DNA from: Clostridia bacterium
Lineage (GTDB): Bacteria; Bacillota; Clostridia; Oscillospirales; Oscillospiraceae
Length of the DNA stretch: 8,468 bases
Direction: 5' to 3'
NCBI GenBank assembly: GCA_021153265.1
Contig: JAGKTU010000091.1
Coordinates: 1 to 8,468 of the forward strand
The first letter of the stretch is position 1, and the number at the start of each line of letters is the position of its first letter. Below the pieces are notes generated by a model that ran no database searches, was not told the origin of the DNA, and saw nothing but the letters and a program-made list of their open reading frames with translations. Positions 1 to 5,126 of this stretch are shown piece after piece. Both the position numbers and the translations under genes were made by a program.

Positions 1-55
1 TGGTGCAGCCGCTCAGAAGGAGCAGACAGAGGAACAGGCAAAGGAACTTTTTCAT
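1..55 (-). CDS. Lipoprotein, N-terminal fragment running off the left edge
   Basis: Only the first 18 codons are inside the window. On the minus strand, ATG at 55-53 begins MKKFLCLFLCLLLLSGCT: two lysines, a hydrophobic run and a lipobox (L14-S15-G16-C17). This is a textbook type II signal peptide, so the product is expected to be exported, lipidated on Cys17 and anchored to the outer face of the membrane. GAGGTG at 67-62 sits six bases before the ATG as a good ribosome binding site. The gene begins 16 bases after the stop of the VanZ-like gene and is probably cotranscribed with it. The mature protein lies outside the window, so its function (for example solute binding or an anchored enzyme) cannot be stated. 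The reading frame on the opposite strand is far less convincing. Confidence 0.8.
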   Translation of the reverse strand, partial: MKKFLCLFLCLLLLSGCT

Positions 56-71
56 AAATAACACCTCGATT

Positions 72-623
72 TCAGAATGCAGGGGTCTTTTTGCGGCGAA
101 TGGAACGGACGAGGGCATAGATACCATAGCCTGTCAGACAGCCGGCAGTGTTGAGGATCAGATCGTCCACGTCTGAGGCCCGGACAGCGAAGGGAAGCTG
201 GATGATCTCGATGGTGAGGGAGATGAGGAAGCCGGTGAGGGTGACTTTTTTGAGGGTGTTGATGTGCTTGTAGATCAGGGGAGTGACGATGCCGGTGGGG
301 ATGAAGAGGGCAAAGTTGCCGATGAGGTTCAGAAGCAGGTCGCGCTTGGAATCGTAGTCCAAAAGGTTCACAAAGGGGATCCAATTGATCCGGAAGGGCC
401 ATGCGGTGGCGGTTTCGAAGAGCAGGGGGGCGACTTTGCCGTCCACTTTGGAAAACGGGTGGAAGGTGACACGGTGGATGACCAAGAGGTTCACGAGGAA
501 GATGAGCTGGAGGGCTTCGGATTTCCAGTCGATGGACTTATTTTTGCGGTAGGCGCAGAGGCGGAAAATCAGCCAGAAGATGACCACGGCGAGGGAGCCG
601 GCGGCGAAGGGGATGTTAAGCAT
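72..623 (-). CDS. VanZ-like family membrane protein
   Basis: This 183-residue integral membrane protein has hydrophobic segments at about residues 7-25, 35-50, 98-118, 125-143 and 153-172. The family signature is in the C-terminal half: N99-L-I-G-N-F-A-L-F-I-P-T-G near the third helix, a polar E139/Q142 pair in the fourth, then R148, D151, D153, D154, N158 and G161. VanZ itself gives low-level teicoplanin resistance by an unclear mechanism. Most chromosomal relatives are uncharacterised, so no resistance should be assumed. The ATG at 623 is preceded by GGAGG eight bases upstream. The gene stands apart from the tRNA operon, behind two terminators, so it needs its own promoter. The AT-rich stretch at 640-670 is the likely place, but I could not pick a convincing -35/-10 pair. 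A lipoprotein gene follows directly. Confidence 0.85.
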   Translation of the reverse strand: MLNIPFAAGSLAVVIFWLIFRLCAYRKNKSIDWKSEALQLIFLVNLLVIHRVTFHPFSKVDGKVAPLLFETATAWPFRINWIPFVNLLDYDSKRDLLLNLIGNFALFIPTGIVTPLIYKHINTLKKVTLTGFLISLTIEIIQLPFAVRASDVDDLILNTAGCLTGYGIYALVRSIRRKKTPAF

Positions 624-685
624 GGGAGAAACCTCCGTAATGTATATATAGTAATGATACTACAATTTATCGGGAAAGGGAAGAG

Positions 686-706
686 AAAAAACACCACTTT
701 GTGGTG
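686..706 (-). terminator. Short intrinsic terminator after the tRNA-Tyr-like 3' copy
   Basis: Read on the minus strand, a 6-bp stem CACCAC/GTGGTG with loop AAA is followed directly by six T. The left arm of the stem is built from the CCA end of the tRNA-like copy at 698-722, so this is the arrangement expected at the end of a tRNA gene. It may be the original terminator of tRNA-Tyr, displaced from the present gene. It also isolates the VanZ-like gene from upstream transcription. Confidence 0.65.
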
Positions 707-722
707 GGGGAGGACGGATTCG
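698..722 (-). repeat. Exact 25-base copy of the tRNA-Tyr 3' end (T-loop half, acceptor strand, CCA, CAAA)
   Basis: The 25 bases are identical to 954-978. On the minus strand they comprise the second half of the T-arm (from CGAATCC), the 3' acceptor strand CTCCCCC, the discriminator A, CCA and four more bases CAAA. The rest of a tRNA is not present upstream of this copy, so it is not a functional gene. Direct repeats of this extent at a tRNA 3' end are what tyrosine-recombinase integration leaves behind (attL/attR). A decayed tandem tRNA copy is the alternative. Confidence 0.85.
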
Positions 723-739
723 CTTTTCTGCGGAAAAGC
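722..739. repeat. Stem-loop, 7 bp
   Basis: GCTTTTC (722-728) pairs perfectly with GAAAAGC (733-739) around the loop TGCG. It abuts the end of the tRNA-like copy at 698-722. It has no downstream T-tract on either strand long enough to call it a terminator. Confidence 0.6.
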
Positions 740-741
740 CA

Positions 742-780
742 GGTTGGTAGCGAGTGTCCACCGGACACTCGCTAAGAACC
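742..780. repeat. Long stem-loop, 12 bp plus 4 bp outer stem
   Basis: TAGCGAGTGTCC (748-759) pairs perfectly with GGACACTCGCTA (763-774) around the loop ACC. An outer GGTT (742-745) pairs with AACC (777-780) across a 2x2 internal loop. The arms lack a T-tract, so it is not a standard terminator. The compact perfect palindrome resembles REP/MITE-type intergenic repeats or a structured RNA. Confidence 0.75.
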
Positions 781-800
781 GCCTTTCCAGTGTTAGAACA

Positions 801-816
801 GGGGAGGACGGATTCG
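801..816 (-). repeat. Second, shorter tRNA-Tyr 3'-end-like copy (16 bases)
   Basis: GGGGAGGACGGATTCG on the plus strand is identical to 708-722 plus one preceding base and to the matching part of the tRNA-Tyr gene (963-978). It therefore carries the T-arm half and most of the 3' acceptor strand, but no CCA. With 698-722 and 954-978 it makes three same-orientation copies spaced about 94 and 162 bases apart. Confidence 0.8.
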
Positions 817-821
817 TTTGC

Positions 822-844
822 ATTTCTGCCCGCAGGGCAGAAAT
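822..844. repeat. Stem-loop, 10 bp perfect
   Basis: ATTTCTGCCC (822-831) pairs perfectly with GGGCAGAAAT (835-844) around the loop GCA. It starts five bases after the second tRNA-like copy, much as a hairpin directly abuts the first copy. No T-tract follows on either strand. Confidence 0.75.
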
Positions 845-851
845 AGAGGTT

Positions 852-867
852 CGGCTCCGTCGAGCCG
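852..867. repeat. Stem-loop, 6 bp
   Basis: CGGCTC (852-857) pairs with GAGCCG (862-867) around the loop CGTC. It is GC-rich and close to the preceding 10-bp hairpin. It could be part of one larger fold with 822-844. Confidence 0.55.
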
Positions 868-920
868 TCGCCGGCAGCGCTCATCCGCGCCGCATTGAAT
901 TGTTCGAATCCGCTCTCAAT

Positions 921-957
921 ACAAAAAGTCCAACACCAAATGGTGTTGGACTTTTTG
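921..957 (-). terminator. Intrinsic terminator of the tRNA-Thr/tRNA-Tyr operon
   Basis: This is a near-perfect palindrome: 921-938 pairs with 941-958, leaving two central bases, so about 17 bp with a four-base loop in practice. On the minus strand it begins at the CCA end of tRNA-Tyr and ends in CTTTTTGTATT, which serves as the T-tract. Because the stem starts with A5 and ends with T5 it could also work for plus-strand transcription, although no plus-strand gene is seen nearby. Confidence 0.85.
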
Positions 958-978
958 TGGTGGGGGAGGACGGATTCG
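954..978 (-). repeat. 25-base repeat, copy inside the intact tRNA-Tyr gene
   Basis: This copy is identical to 698-722. Here it forms the real 3' end of tRNA-Tyr (T-loop half, acceptor strand, CCA) plus four trailing bases. The two copies are offset by exactly 256 bases. Confidence 0.85.
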
Positions 979-1042
979 AACCATCGAAGCGAAACGCAGC
1001 AGATTTACAGTCTGTCCCCTTTGGCCACTCGGGAACTCCCCC
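958..1042 (-). tRNA. tRNA-Tyr (anticodon GTA)
   Basis: This is an 85-base class II tRNA including an encoded CCA (960-958). The acceptor stem is GGGGGAG (1042-1036) with CTCCCCC (968-962) and discriminator A. The anticodon loop CTGTAAA places GTA at 1008-1006, reading Tyr codons TAT/TAC. A long variable arm with a GCG-TTT-CGC stem is present, as expected for bacterial tRNA-Tyr. The T-arm carries GGTTCGAATCC. The top pair of the anticodon stem appears to be an A-C mismatch; the rest pairs well. It follows tRNA-Thr after 21 bases and is cotranscribed with it. Its 3' end is duplicated downstream. Confidence 0.95.
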
Positions 1043-1063
1043 ATATGCACTTTTCCAGCTCGG

Positions 1064-1139
1064 TGGAGCCGGTAGACGGACTTGAACCCCCGACCTACTG
1101 ATTACAAATCAGTTGCTCTACCGACTGAGCTATACCGGC
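1064..1139 (-). tRNA. tRNA-Thr (anticodon TGT)
   Basis: This is a 76-base class I tRNA with encoded CCA. The acceptor stem GCCGGTA (1139-1133) pairs with TACCGGC (1074-1068), and the discriminator is T. The anticodon stem ACTGA/TCAGT encloses TTTGTAA, placing TGT at 1106-1104, which reads ACA and by wobble other Thr codons. D-arm (TAGCTCAGTCGGTAGAGC) and T-arm (GGGGGTTCAAGTCC) sequences are canonical. It is the first gene of a two-tRNA operon, starting 22 bases after the -10 box. Confidence 0.96.
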
Positions 1140-1161
1140 GACTCTCGAACCGAACACGCTT

Positions 1162-1189
1162 ATTATAGCACGGTATCGAAAAAAGTCAA
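1162..1189 (-). promoter_or_regulatory. Strong sigma-A-type promoter for the tRNA operon
   Basis: On the minus strand TTGACT (1189-1184) and TATAAT (1167-1162) are separated by 16 bases. TGC just before the -10 makes it an extended -10. It lies between the ileS terminator and tRNA-Thr, so the start point should fall around 1150-1156 and leave a short 5' leader for RNase P removal. Confidence 0.85.
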
Positions 1190-1212
1190 GAACTTTTTTA
1201 AGATTTTTTGTT

Positions 1213-1245
1213 AAAAGTTCTGGGGTGGGAAATCCACCCCAGAAC
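1213..1245 (-). terminator. Intrinsic terminator downstream of ileS
   Basis: A perfect 12-bp stem, GTTCTGGGGTGG (1245-1234 as minus strand) with CCACCCCAGAAC (1228-1217), encloses a five-base loop and is followed by TTTT. It lies 33 bases past the ileS stop and immediately before the tRNA promoter, so it separates the two transcription units. Confidence 0.88.
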
Positions 1246-1278
1246 AAAGGGAAAAGTAGGGATTTTAAGCGTGGAAAA

Positions 1279-4068
1279 TTAGAATTCCACATCCATCTTG
1301 GCGATGACAGAAGCGCAGCGGGGGCACAGACCCTCTTCGTTTGCGCTCTCGGAGTGCATCCAGCAGCGGGGGCACTTGGCACCCTTGGCTTCGCTGACGC
1401 CGATGGTCAGACCGGGGAAGTTGACACCGGTGCCAACCTCAGCGCCTTCCTCGGCGGCAGCCCAGTCGCAGGCGGAGACGATGCAGATCTCGGCCAGGTT
1501 CTTGCCCTCGCATGCGGCCTTCAGGCTCTCATCGTCGGTTGCCAGAGTCACACGGGCCTCCAGAGCCTTGCCGATTCGCTTGTCGGCACGGGCCTTCTCC
1601 AGAATGCCGTTGACATCCTGACGCAGCTTCATGACGGTTGCCCACTTGTCCATAGCGGCATCGTCCAGCTTGTATTCAGCAAAGGACTCGGGCATCTGGT
1701 TGAGCAGGACGTTGCGCTTGTCGTCGCTGGTGCGGTGGGGCATGGACTGCCAGATTTCGTCACAGGTGAAGGCCAGGATGGGCGCAAACAGCTTGGTCAT
1801 GGCATCCAGGATCAGGAACAGTGCGGTCTGGGCGGAGCGGCGGCGCAGGCCGTCCTTCTCCTCGCAGTACAGACGATCCTTCAGGATGTCCAGATAGAAG
1901 CTGGACAGCTCCACGACACAGAAATCGTTGATGGCATGGGCAACGACATGGAACTCGTAGCCGTTGAAGGACTTGCGGACAGAGGTGACCAGCGCGTCCA
2001 GCTTGGTCAGAGCCCACTTATCCAGCTCCTCCATATCCTCGGGAGCAACCAGATTGTCGGGATTAAACTCGTTCAGATTGCCCAGGCAGTAACGGGCGGT
2101 GTTGCGGAACTTCAGATAGTTCTGGGCCACCTGCTTGAAGATCTCCTTGGAGCAGCGGACGTCGGCGTGATAGTCGGAGGAGGCTGCCCACAGACGGACG
2201 ATGTCGGCACCGAAGTCCTTGATCAGGTCGGCGGGGTCAACGCCGTTGCCCAGGGACTTGTGCATGGCGCGGCCCTGGCCGTCCACGACCCAGCCGTGGG
2301 TCAGGACCTGCTTGAAGGGTGCGCCCCGGTCCAGCGCGCCCACGGAGGTCAAAAGGCTGGACTGGAACCAGCCGCGGTACTGGTCGGCACCTTCCAGGTA
2401 CACGTCAGCAGGCCACAGCTCGGGGGTGCGGTGCATCAGGGATGCGTAGTGAGTAGAGCCGGAGTCAAACCAGCAGTCCAGAGTATCGGTCTCCTTGTCA
2501 AAGGTCTTGCCGCCGCAGTGGGGGCAGGTGAAGCCATCGGGAATCAGTTCCATAGCGTCCTTCTCGAACCAGATGTTGGAGCCGTGCTCGTCGAACAGAG
2601 CGGAGATCTTGGCGATGGAATCGGGGTTGGAAACAGGCTTACCGCAATCCTTGCAGTAGAACACGGGGATGGGCAGACCCCAACGGCGCTGGCGGCTGAT
2701 GCACCAGTCGGCGCGCTCGCGGATCATGCTGACCATGCGGTCACCGCCCCAGCCGGGGAACCACTGGACGTTCTCGATGGCGGCCACGGCCTGATCCTTG
2801 AAGGATTCCACGGAGCAGAACCACTGGGGAGTGGCACGGAAGATGACAGGCTTCTTACAGCGGTCGTGGTGGGGGTAGGAGTGGACAACATCCTCGGAGG
2901 CGAACAGGGAGCCGTTCTCCTTCATGTCGGCCAGGATGATGGGGTTGGATTCTTCGGTCTTCAGACCTGCGTACTTGCCGGCGTAGTCGGTGTGGCGGCC
3001 GTAGTCATCCACGGGGACGACCAGCTCCATGCCGTAGCGCATGCAGGTCTGGTAGTCGTCGGCACCGAAGCCGGGAGCGGTGTGGACACAGCCGGTACCG
3101 GAGTCCATGGTGACGTACTCAGCCCAGACCAGACGGGAGGTCTTGTCCAGGAAGGGGTGCTGAGCCAGCATATTCTCGAAGAAAGCACCGGGGTAGGAGG
3201 CCAGAACCTCATAGTTCTCGAAGCCGCCGATCTTCATGACCTTGTCCATCAGAGCTTCGGCCATGATATAGGTCTCGCCGTTGTCGGCCTTGACCAGAAC
3301 GTAGCTGTCACGGGGGTGCAGGCAGATGGCAAGGTTGCCGGGCAGGGTCCAGATGGTGGTGGTCCAGATGACGAAGTAGGTGTTGCTCAGATCAAAGCCG
3401 GCCAGTTTACCCAGATCGTCCTTCACGGCGAACTTGACATAAGCGGTGGTACAGGGGTCATCCTGATATGCGATGTCGGCCTCAGCCACTGCGGTGACGC
3501 AGAAGGGACACCAGGTGACGGGCTTCAGGCCCTTGTAAATGAAGCCCTTGTCGAACATGCGGCCAAAGACCTTGACTTCCTGAGCCTCAAAGTGCTTGTC
3601 CATGGTGCGGTAGGGGTTCTCCCAGTCGCCTACAACACCCAGACGCTTAAAGCCGGACATCTGCTTCTGGATGAAGTCCTCAGCGAAGTCCTCGCAGGCT
3701 TTGCGGAACTGGGGGACGGTCATGTCCTTGTTCAGCTTCTTCTTGGAAGTCTCAATGGCGCGCTCGATGGGCAGACCGTGGTTGTCCCAGCCGGGGACGT
3801 AGGGGGTATACTTGCCCATCATAGCCTGACTGCGGACGATGAAGTCCTTCAGTGCCTTGTTCAGGGCGTGGCCCATGTGGATGTAGCCATTGGAGAAGGG
3901 AGGGCCGTCATGCAGGACGAAGGGGGGCAGGTCCTTGTTTTTCTCCATCAGGGCGTTGTACAGATCCAGCTCTTCCCAGGCTTTCAGCATGCCGGGCTCA
4001 CGGGCGGGCAGGCCGGCCTTCATGGGGAAAGCGGTCTGGGGGGTGATGATTGATTTTTTATAATCCAT
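1279..4068 (-). CDS. ileS: Isoleucyl-tRNA synthetase
   Basis: This class I cytoplasmic synthetase charges tRNA-Ile and proofreads valine. The 929 residues match the usual bacterial length. The HIGH signature is HMGH (64-67). The editing domain shows WTTTIWTLPGN (235-245) and HTAPGFGADDY (329-339). LEGADQYRGWFQSSL (558-572) precedes the KMSKS loop, which reads AMHKSLGN (601-608), a variant. A C-terminal zinc knuckle has Cys899/902/915/918. A second Cys-pair set, C472/C475 and C515/C518, lies in the region before the WFDSGS motif (533-538). The ATG at 4068 is chosen because GGAGG lies nine bases upstream and MDYKKSIITPQTAFPMKA is the normal N-terminus. The open frame continues upstream only through the T-box leader. 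Expression should be induced by uncharged tRNA-Ile. The gene contains no TTA, CTA or TCA sense codons, which leaves a 2.8-kb open frame antisense to it. Confidence 0.97.
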   Translation of the reverse strand: MDYKKSIITPQTAFPMKAGLPAREPGMLKAWEELDLYNALMEKNKDLPPFVLHDGPPFSNGYIHMGHALNKALKDFIVRSQAMMGKYTPYVPGWDNHGLPIERAIETSKKKLNKDMTVPQFRKACEDFAEDFIQKQMSGFKRLGVVGDWENPYRTMDKHFEAQEVKVFGRMFDKGFIYKGLKPVTWCPFCVTAVAEADIAYQDDPCTTAYVKFAVKDDLGKLAGFDLSNTYFVIWTTTIWTLPGNLAICLHPRDSYVLVKADNGETYIMAEALMDKVMKIGGFENYEVLASYPGAFFENMLAQHPFLDKTSRLVWAEYVTMDSGTGCVHTAPGFGADDYQTCMRYGMELVVPVDDYGRHTDYAGKYAGLKTEESNPIILADMKENGSLFASEDVVHSYPHHDRCKKPVIFRATPQWFCSVESFKDQAVAAIENVQWFPGWGGDRMVSMIRERADWCISRQRRWGLPIPVFYCKDCGKPVSNPDSIAKISALFDEHGSNIWFEKDAMELIPDGFTCPHCGGKTFDKETDTLDCWFDSGSTHYASLMHRTPELWPADVYLEGADQYRGWFQSSLLTSVGALDRGAPFKQVLTHGWVVDGQGRAMHKSLGNGVDPADLIKDFGADIVRLWAASSDYHADVRCSKEIFKQVAQNYLKFRNTARYCLGNLNEFNPDNLVAPEDMEELDKWALTKLDALVTSVRKSFNGYEFHVVAHAINDFCVVELSSFYLDILKDRLYCEEKDGLRRRSAQTALFLILDAMTKLFAPILAFTCDEIWQSMPHRTSDDKRNVLLNQMPESFAEYKLDDAAMDKWATVMKLRQDVNGILEKARADKRIGKALEARVTLATDDESLKAACEGKNLAEICIVSACDWAAAEEGAEVGTGVNFPGLTIGVSEAKGAKCPRCWMHSESANEEGLCPRCASVIAKMDVEF

Positions 4069-4109
4069 TGGAATGTACCTCCATGTAGTATATACGTTCT
4101 TATAAAGCG

Positions 4110-4149
4110 AAAAAAGTGCCTTTGTCCCTTTCATAAGAGACAAAGGCAC
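4110..4149 (-). terminator. Regulated terminator of the ileS T-box
   Basis: GTGCCTTTGTCTCTT pairs with AAGGGACAAAGGCAC (about 15 bp with one U-G pair) around the loop ATGA and is followed by TTTTTT. It ends about 40 bases before the ileS ATG. The alternative antiterminator would pair the T-box motif with sequence just downstream, exposing the TGGT bulge to uncharged tRNA-Ile. Confidence 0.92.
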
Positions 4150-4160
4150 ATAAATCCTCT

Positions 4161-4177
4161 GCGGTACCACTCTTGTT
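4161..4177 (-). promoter_or_regulatory. T-box motif (antiterminator core)
   Basis: The minus strand reads AACAAGAGTGGTACCGC, close to the consensus core AGGGTGGTACCGCG with one internal G-to-A change. The TGGT tetranucleotide is the tRNA acceptor-end contact. Confidence 0.92.
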
Positions 4178-4378
4178 CCGGATAAATCCGGCACTCGTAG
4201 ACGAAGATAACGGTTCGCATCCGGCGCTGCCTAATGACCCATGGGGGCGTTCGGGGCGCAGCTCGGAGGTGATACAATGCTCCTCTTGCTTACTGCCTTG
4301 CACCAAAACGGCAGCTCTCTGAAAGCGGTGGGGATGATTGCGTGTCCTCGTCACAGCGATGGGCGGTGTTGAGTTAAA

Positions 4379-5104
4379 TTACTTGTGGGTGGGGTCGTAG
4401 TTGCGGCCAAACTGCAGGTTCAGATTGGCAAAGCGGCCGGTGGTGGAGTCGTTGACAGGATGCCGGGGAGCAGCTTTGGGCTTTAAGTCCTCGGTGGTGC
4501 CAACCAATGCTTCCAGATTCATGGAAATCTGGTCGGCCATGGCATCGGCACTGATGGGCTCGGGCTCACGGACAGGGGCAGGAGCCACAACGGGAGCTAC
4601 GGGTGCGGCAACAGGTGCGGCCACGGGGGCTGCAACAGGGGCTGCAGCAGTGGCGTTGGCGGTCTTGATCCGCTCCAGAGCCTGAATGCAGGCGCGCATC
4701 TGCTCCTCGATCTCGTCGATCTTGGCCACGGCGGTTTTCCGGGCCTCTGCGATGCGGGCATCCTCTGCGGCGATCAGAGCGCCGGCGTTGCGGGCGTTCT
4801 CGGCGGCAGCGGTGTTGGCATCGCCCAGCATCTGGGCGCACTTGGCCTCGGCCTCGCGCATCATCTTGTCACAGGTGTTCTGAGCCTCGACAACGGCATC
4901 CTTCATGGCTGCCTCGTTCTTGCGGTATTCTTCCAGCTTGCCAACCAGAACACGCATCTTGCTCTTGAGCAGGGCGTTTTCCTTGTACAGCGTGACATAG
5001 TCTTCGGTCAGGGGCTCCAGAAACTCATCCACCTGCTGGATGTTGTAGCCACCAAAAGTCTGGGTGCCAAAAGCGATCTGCTCGATCTGCTGAGGTGTAA
5101 ACAT
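4379..5104 (-). CDS. divIVA: DivIVA domain protein (cell division/pole)
   Basis: This 241-residue cytoplasmic scaffold is expected to recognise curved membrane at septa and poles and recruit division or cell-wall partners. The N-terminal domain (1-60) has the family pattern FTPQQIEQIAF...F17-GGYNIQQVDEFL, followed by a coiled coil (about 33-148, rich in A, E, K and Q). An Ala/Pro/Val linker spans 153-178, and a C-terminal tail ends in a segment around GRFANLNLQFGRNYD. Residue 17 is the conserved membrane-contact Phe. The Arg that follows it in Bacillus subtilis is Gly here. The ATG at 5104 has AAGGAGA upstream. The gene lies 22 bases after sepF, consistent with cotranscription. It could be a DivIVA paralogue with a specialised role, but the position next to sepF and ileS matches the standard divIVA locus. 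Confidence 0.9.
   Translation of the reverse strand: MFTPQQIEQIAFGTQTFGGYNIQQVDEFLEPLTEDYVTLYKENALLKSKMRVLVGKLEEYRKNEAAMKDAVVEAQNTCDKMMREAEAKCAQMLGDANTAAAENARNAGALIAAEDARIAEARKTAVAKIDEIEEQMRACIQALERIKTANATAAAPVAAPVAAPVAAPVAPVVAPAPVREPEPISADAMADQISMNLEALVGTTEDLKPKAAPRHPVNDSTTGRFANLNLQFGRNYDPTHK
4571..4648 (-). repeat. Ala-Pro-Val codon repeat in divIVA
   Basis: Codons 153-178 consist of repeated Ala-Pro-Val-Ala units (APVA about four times, then APVAPVVAPAPV). The DNA copies are similar but not identical, so unit number may vary between strains by slippage or recombination. The segment is probably an extended flexible linker between the coiled coil and the C-terminal tail. Confidence 0.8.
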
Positions 5105-5126
5105 AAGCCTGATCTCTCCTTACGAA

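Larger units (their letters stand above)
624..957. other. Gene-free, hairpin-rich intergenic region with tRNA-derived repeats
   Basis: No believable gene lies here; open frames across it are low-complexity and have no ribosome binding site. It holds an AT-rich segment (about 640-670) before the VanZ-like gene, a short terminator (686-706), a 25-base copy of the tRNA-Tyr 3' end (698-722), stem-loops at 722-739, 742-780, 822-844 and 852-867, a 16-base second tRNA-like copy (801-816), its inverted core (905-912), and the tRNA operon terminator (921-957). Nearly every part of 686-957 is explained by a repeat or a hairpin. That density suggests a mobile, repeated or structured-RNA element rather than ordinary spacer. 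Confidence 0.75.
4110..4372 (-). promoter_or_regulatory. T-box leader (Ile-specific) controlling ileS
   Basis: This untranslated leader between divIVA and ileS binds tRNA-Ile and chooses between termination and readthrough. Stem I is recognisable from AGAGAGCTGCC, the distal GGTGCAAGGCAG element and a specifier loop in which ATC (4273-4271) is the Ile codon. A K-turn-like GACGAGGA lies near the base, and CGCTG/CAGCG can close the helix. A stem III hairpin CCGGA-TTTA-TCCGG (4191-4178) precedes the T-box motif AACAAGAGTGGTACCGC (4177-4161). Its TGGT is complementary to the ACCA end expected for tRNA-Ile. A terminator hairpin follows at 4149-4110. The 5' boundary is approximate. No clear promoter is seen just upstream, so the leader may be transcribed from the divIVA unit or from a promoter inside divIVA. 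Confidence 0.93.

Noticed and set aside
2..61. Possible C-terminus of a convergent plus-strand gene (charged, Gln/Glu-rich, stop at 59-61)
   Set aside because: The opposite strand gives a perfect lipoprotein signal peptide with a ribosome binding site at the right distance, which explains the same bases much better.
660..884. Short minus-strand open frames across the repeat region
   Set aside because: They translate hairpins and tRNA fragments; composition is biased and there is no start context. Similar spurious peptides would appear wherever such repeats occur.
698..978. CRISPR-like array
   Set aside because: There are only three unevenly spaced, unequal copies, the intervals are hairpins rather than unique spacers, the repeat is plainly tRNA sequence, and no cas genes are present.
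264..1085. Plus-strand open frame across vanZ, the repeat region and the tRNAs
   Set aside because: It reads antisense through a good membrane protein gene and through tRNA-Tyr, has no ribosome binding site and shows no family features.
1225..4053. 942-codon open frame on the plus strand, antisense to ileS
   Set aside because: It is in exact codon register with ileS, so it is open simply because ileS uses no TTA, CTA or TCA codons. Its Gly/Val-rich translation has no recognisable domain, and ileS is unmistakable.
4069..4194. Upstream extension of the ileS reading frame by 42 codons
   Set aside because: This stretch is the T-box motif and terminator of the leader; the ribosome binding site and family N-terminus fix the start at 4068.
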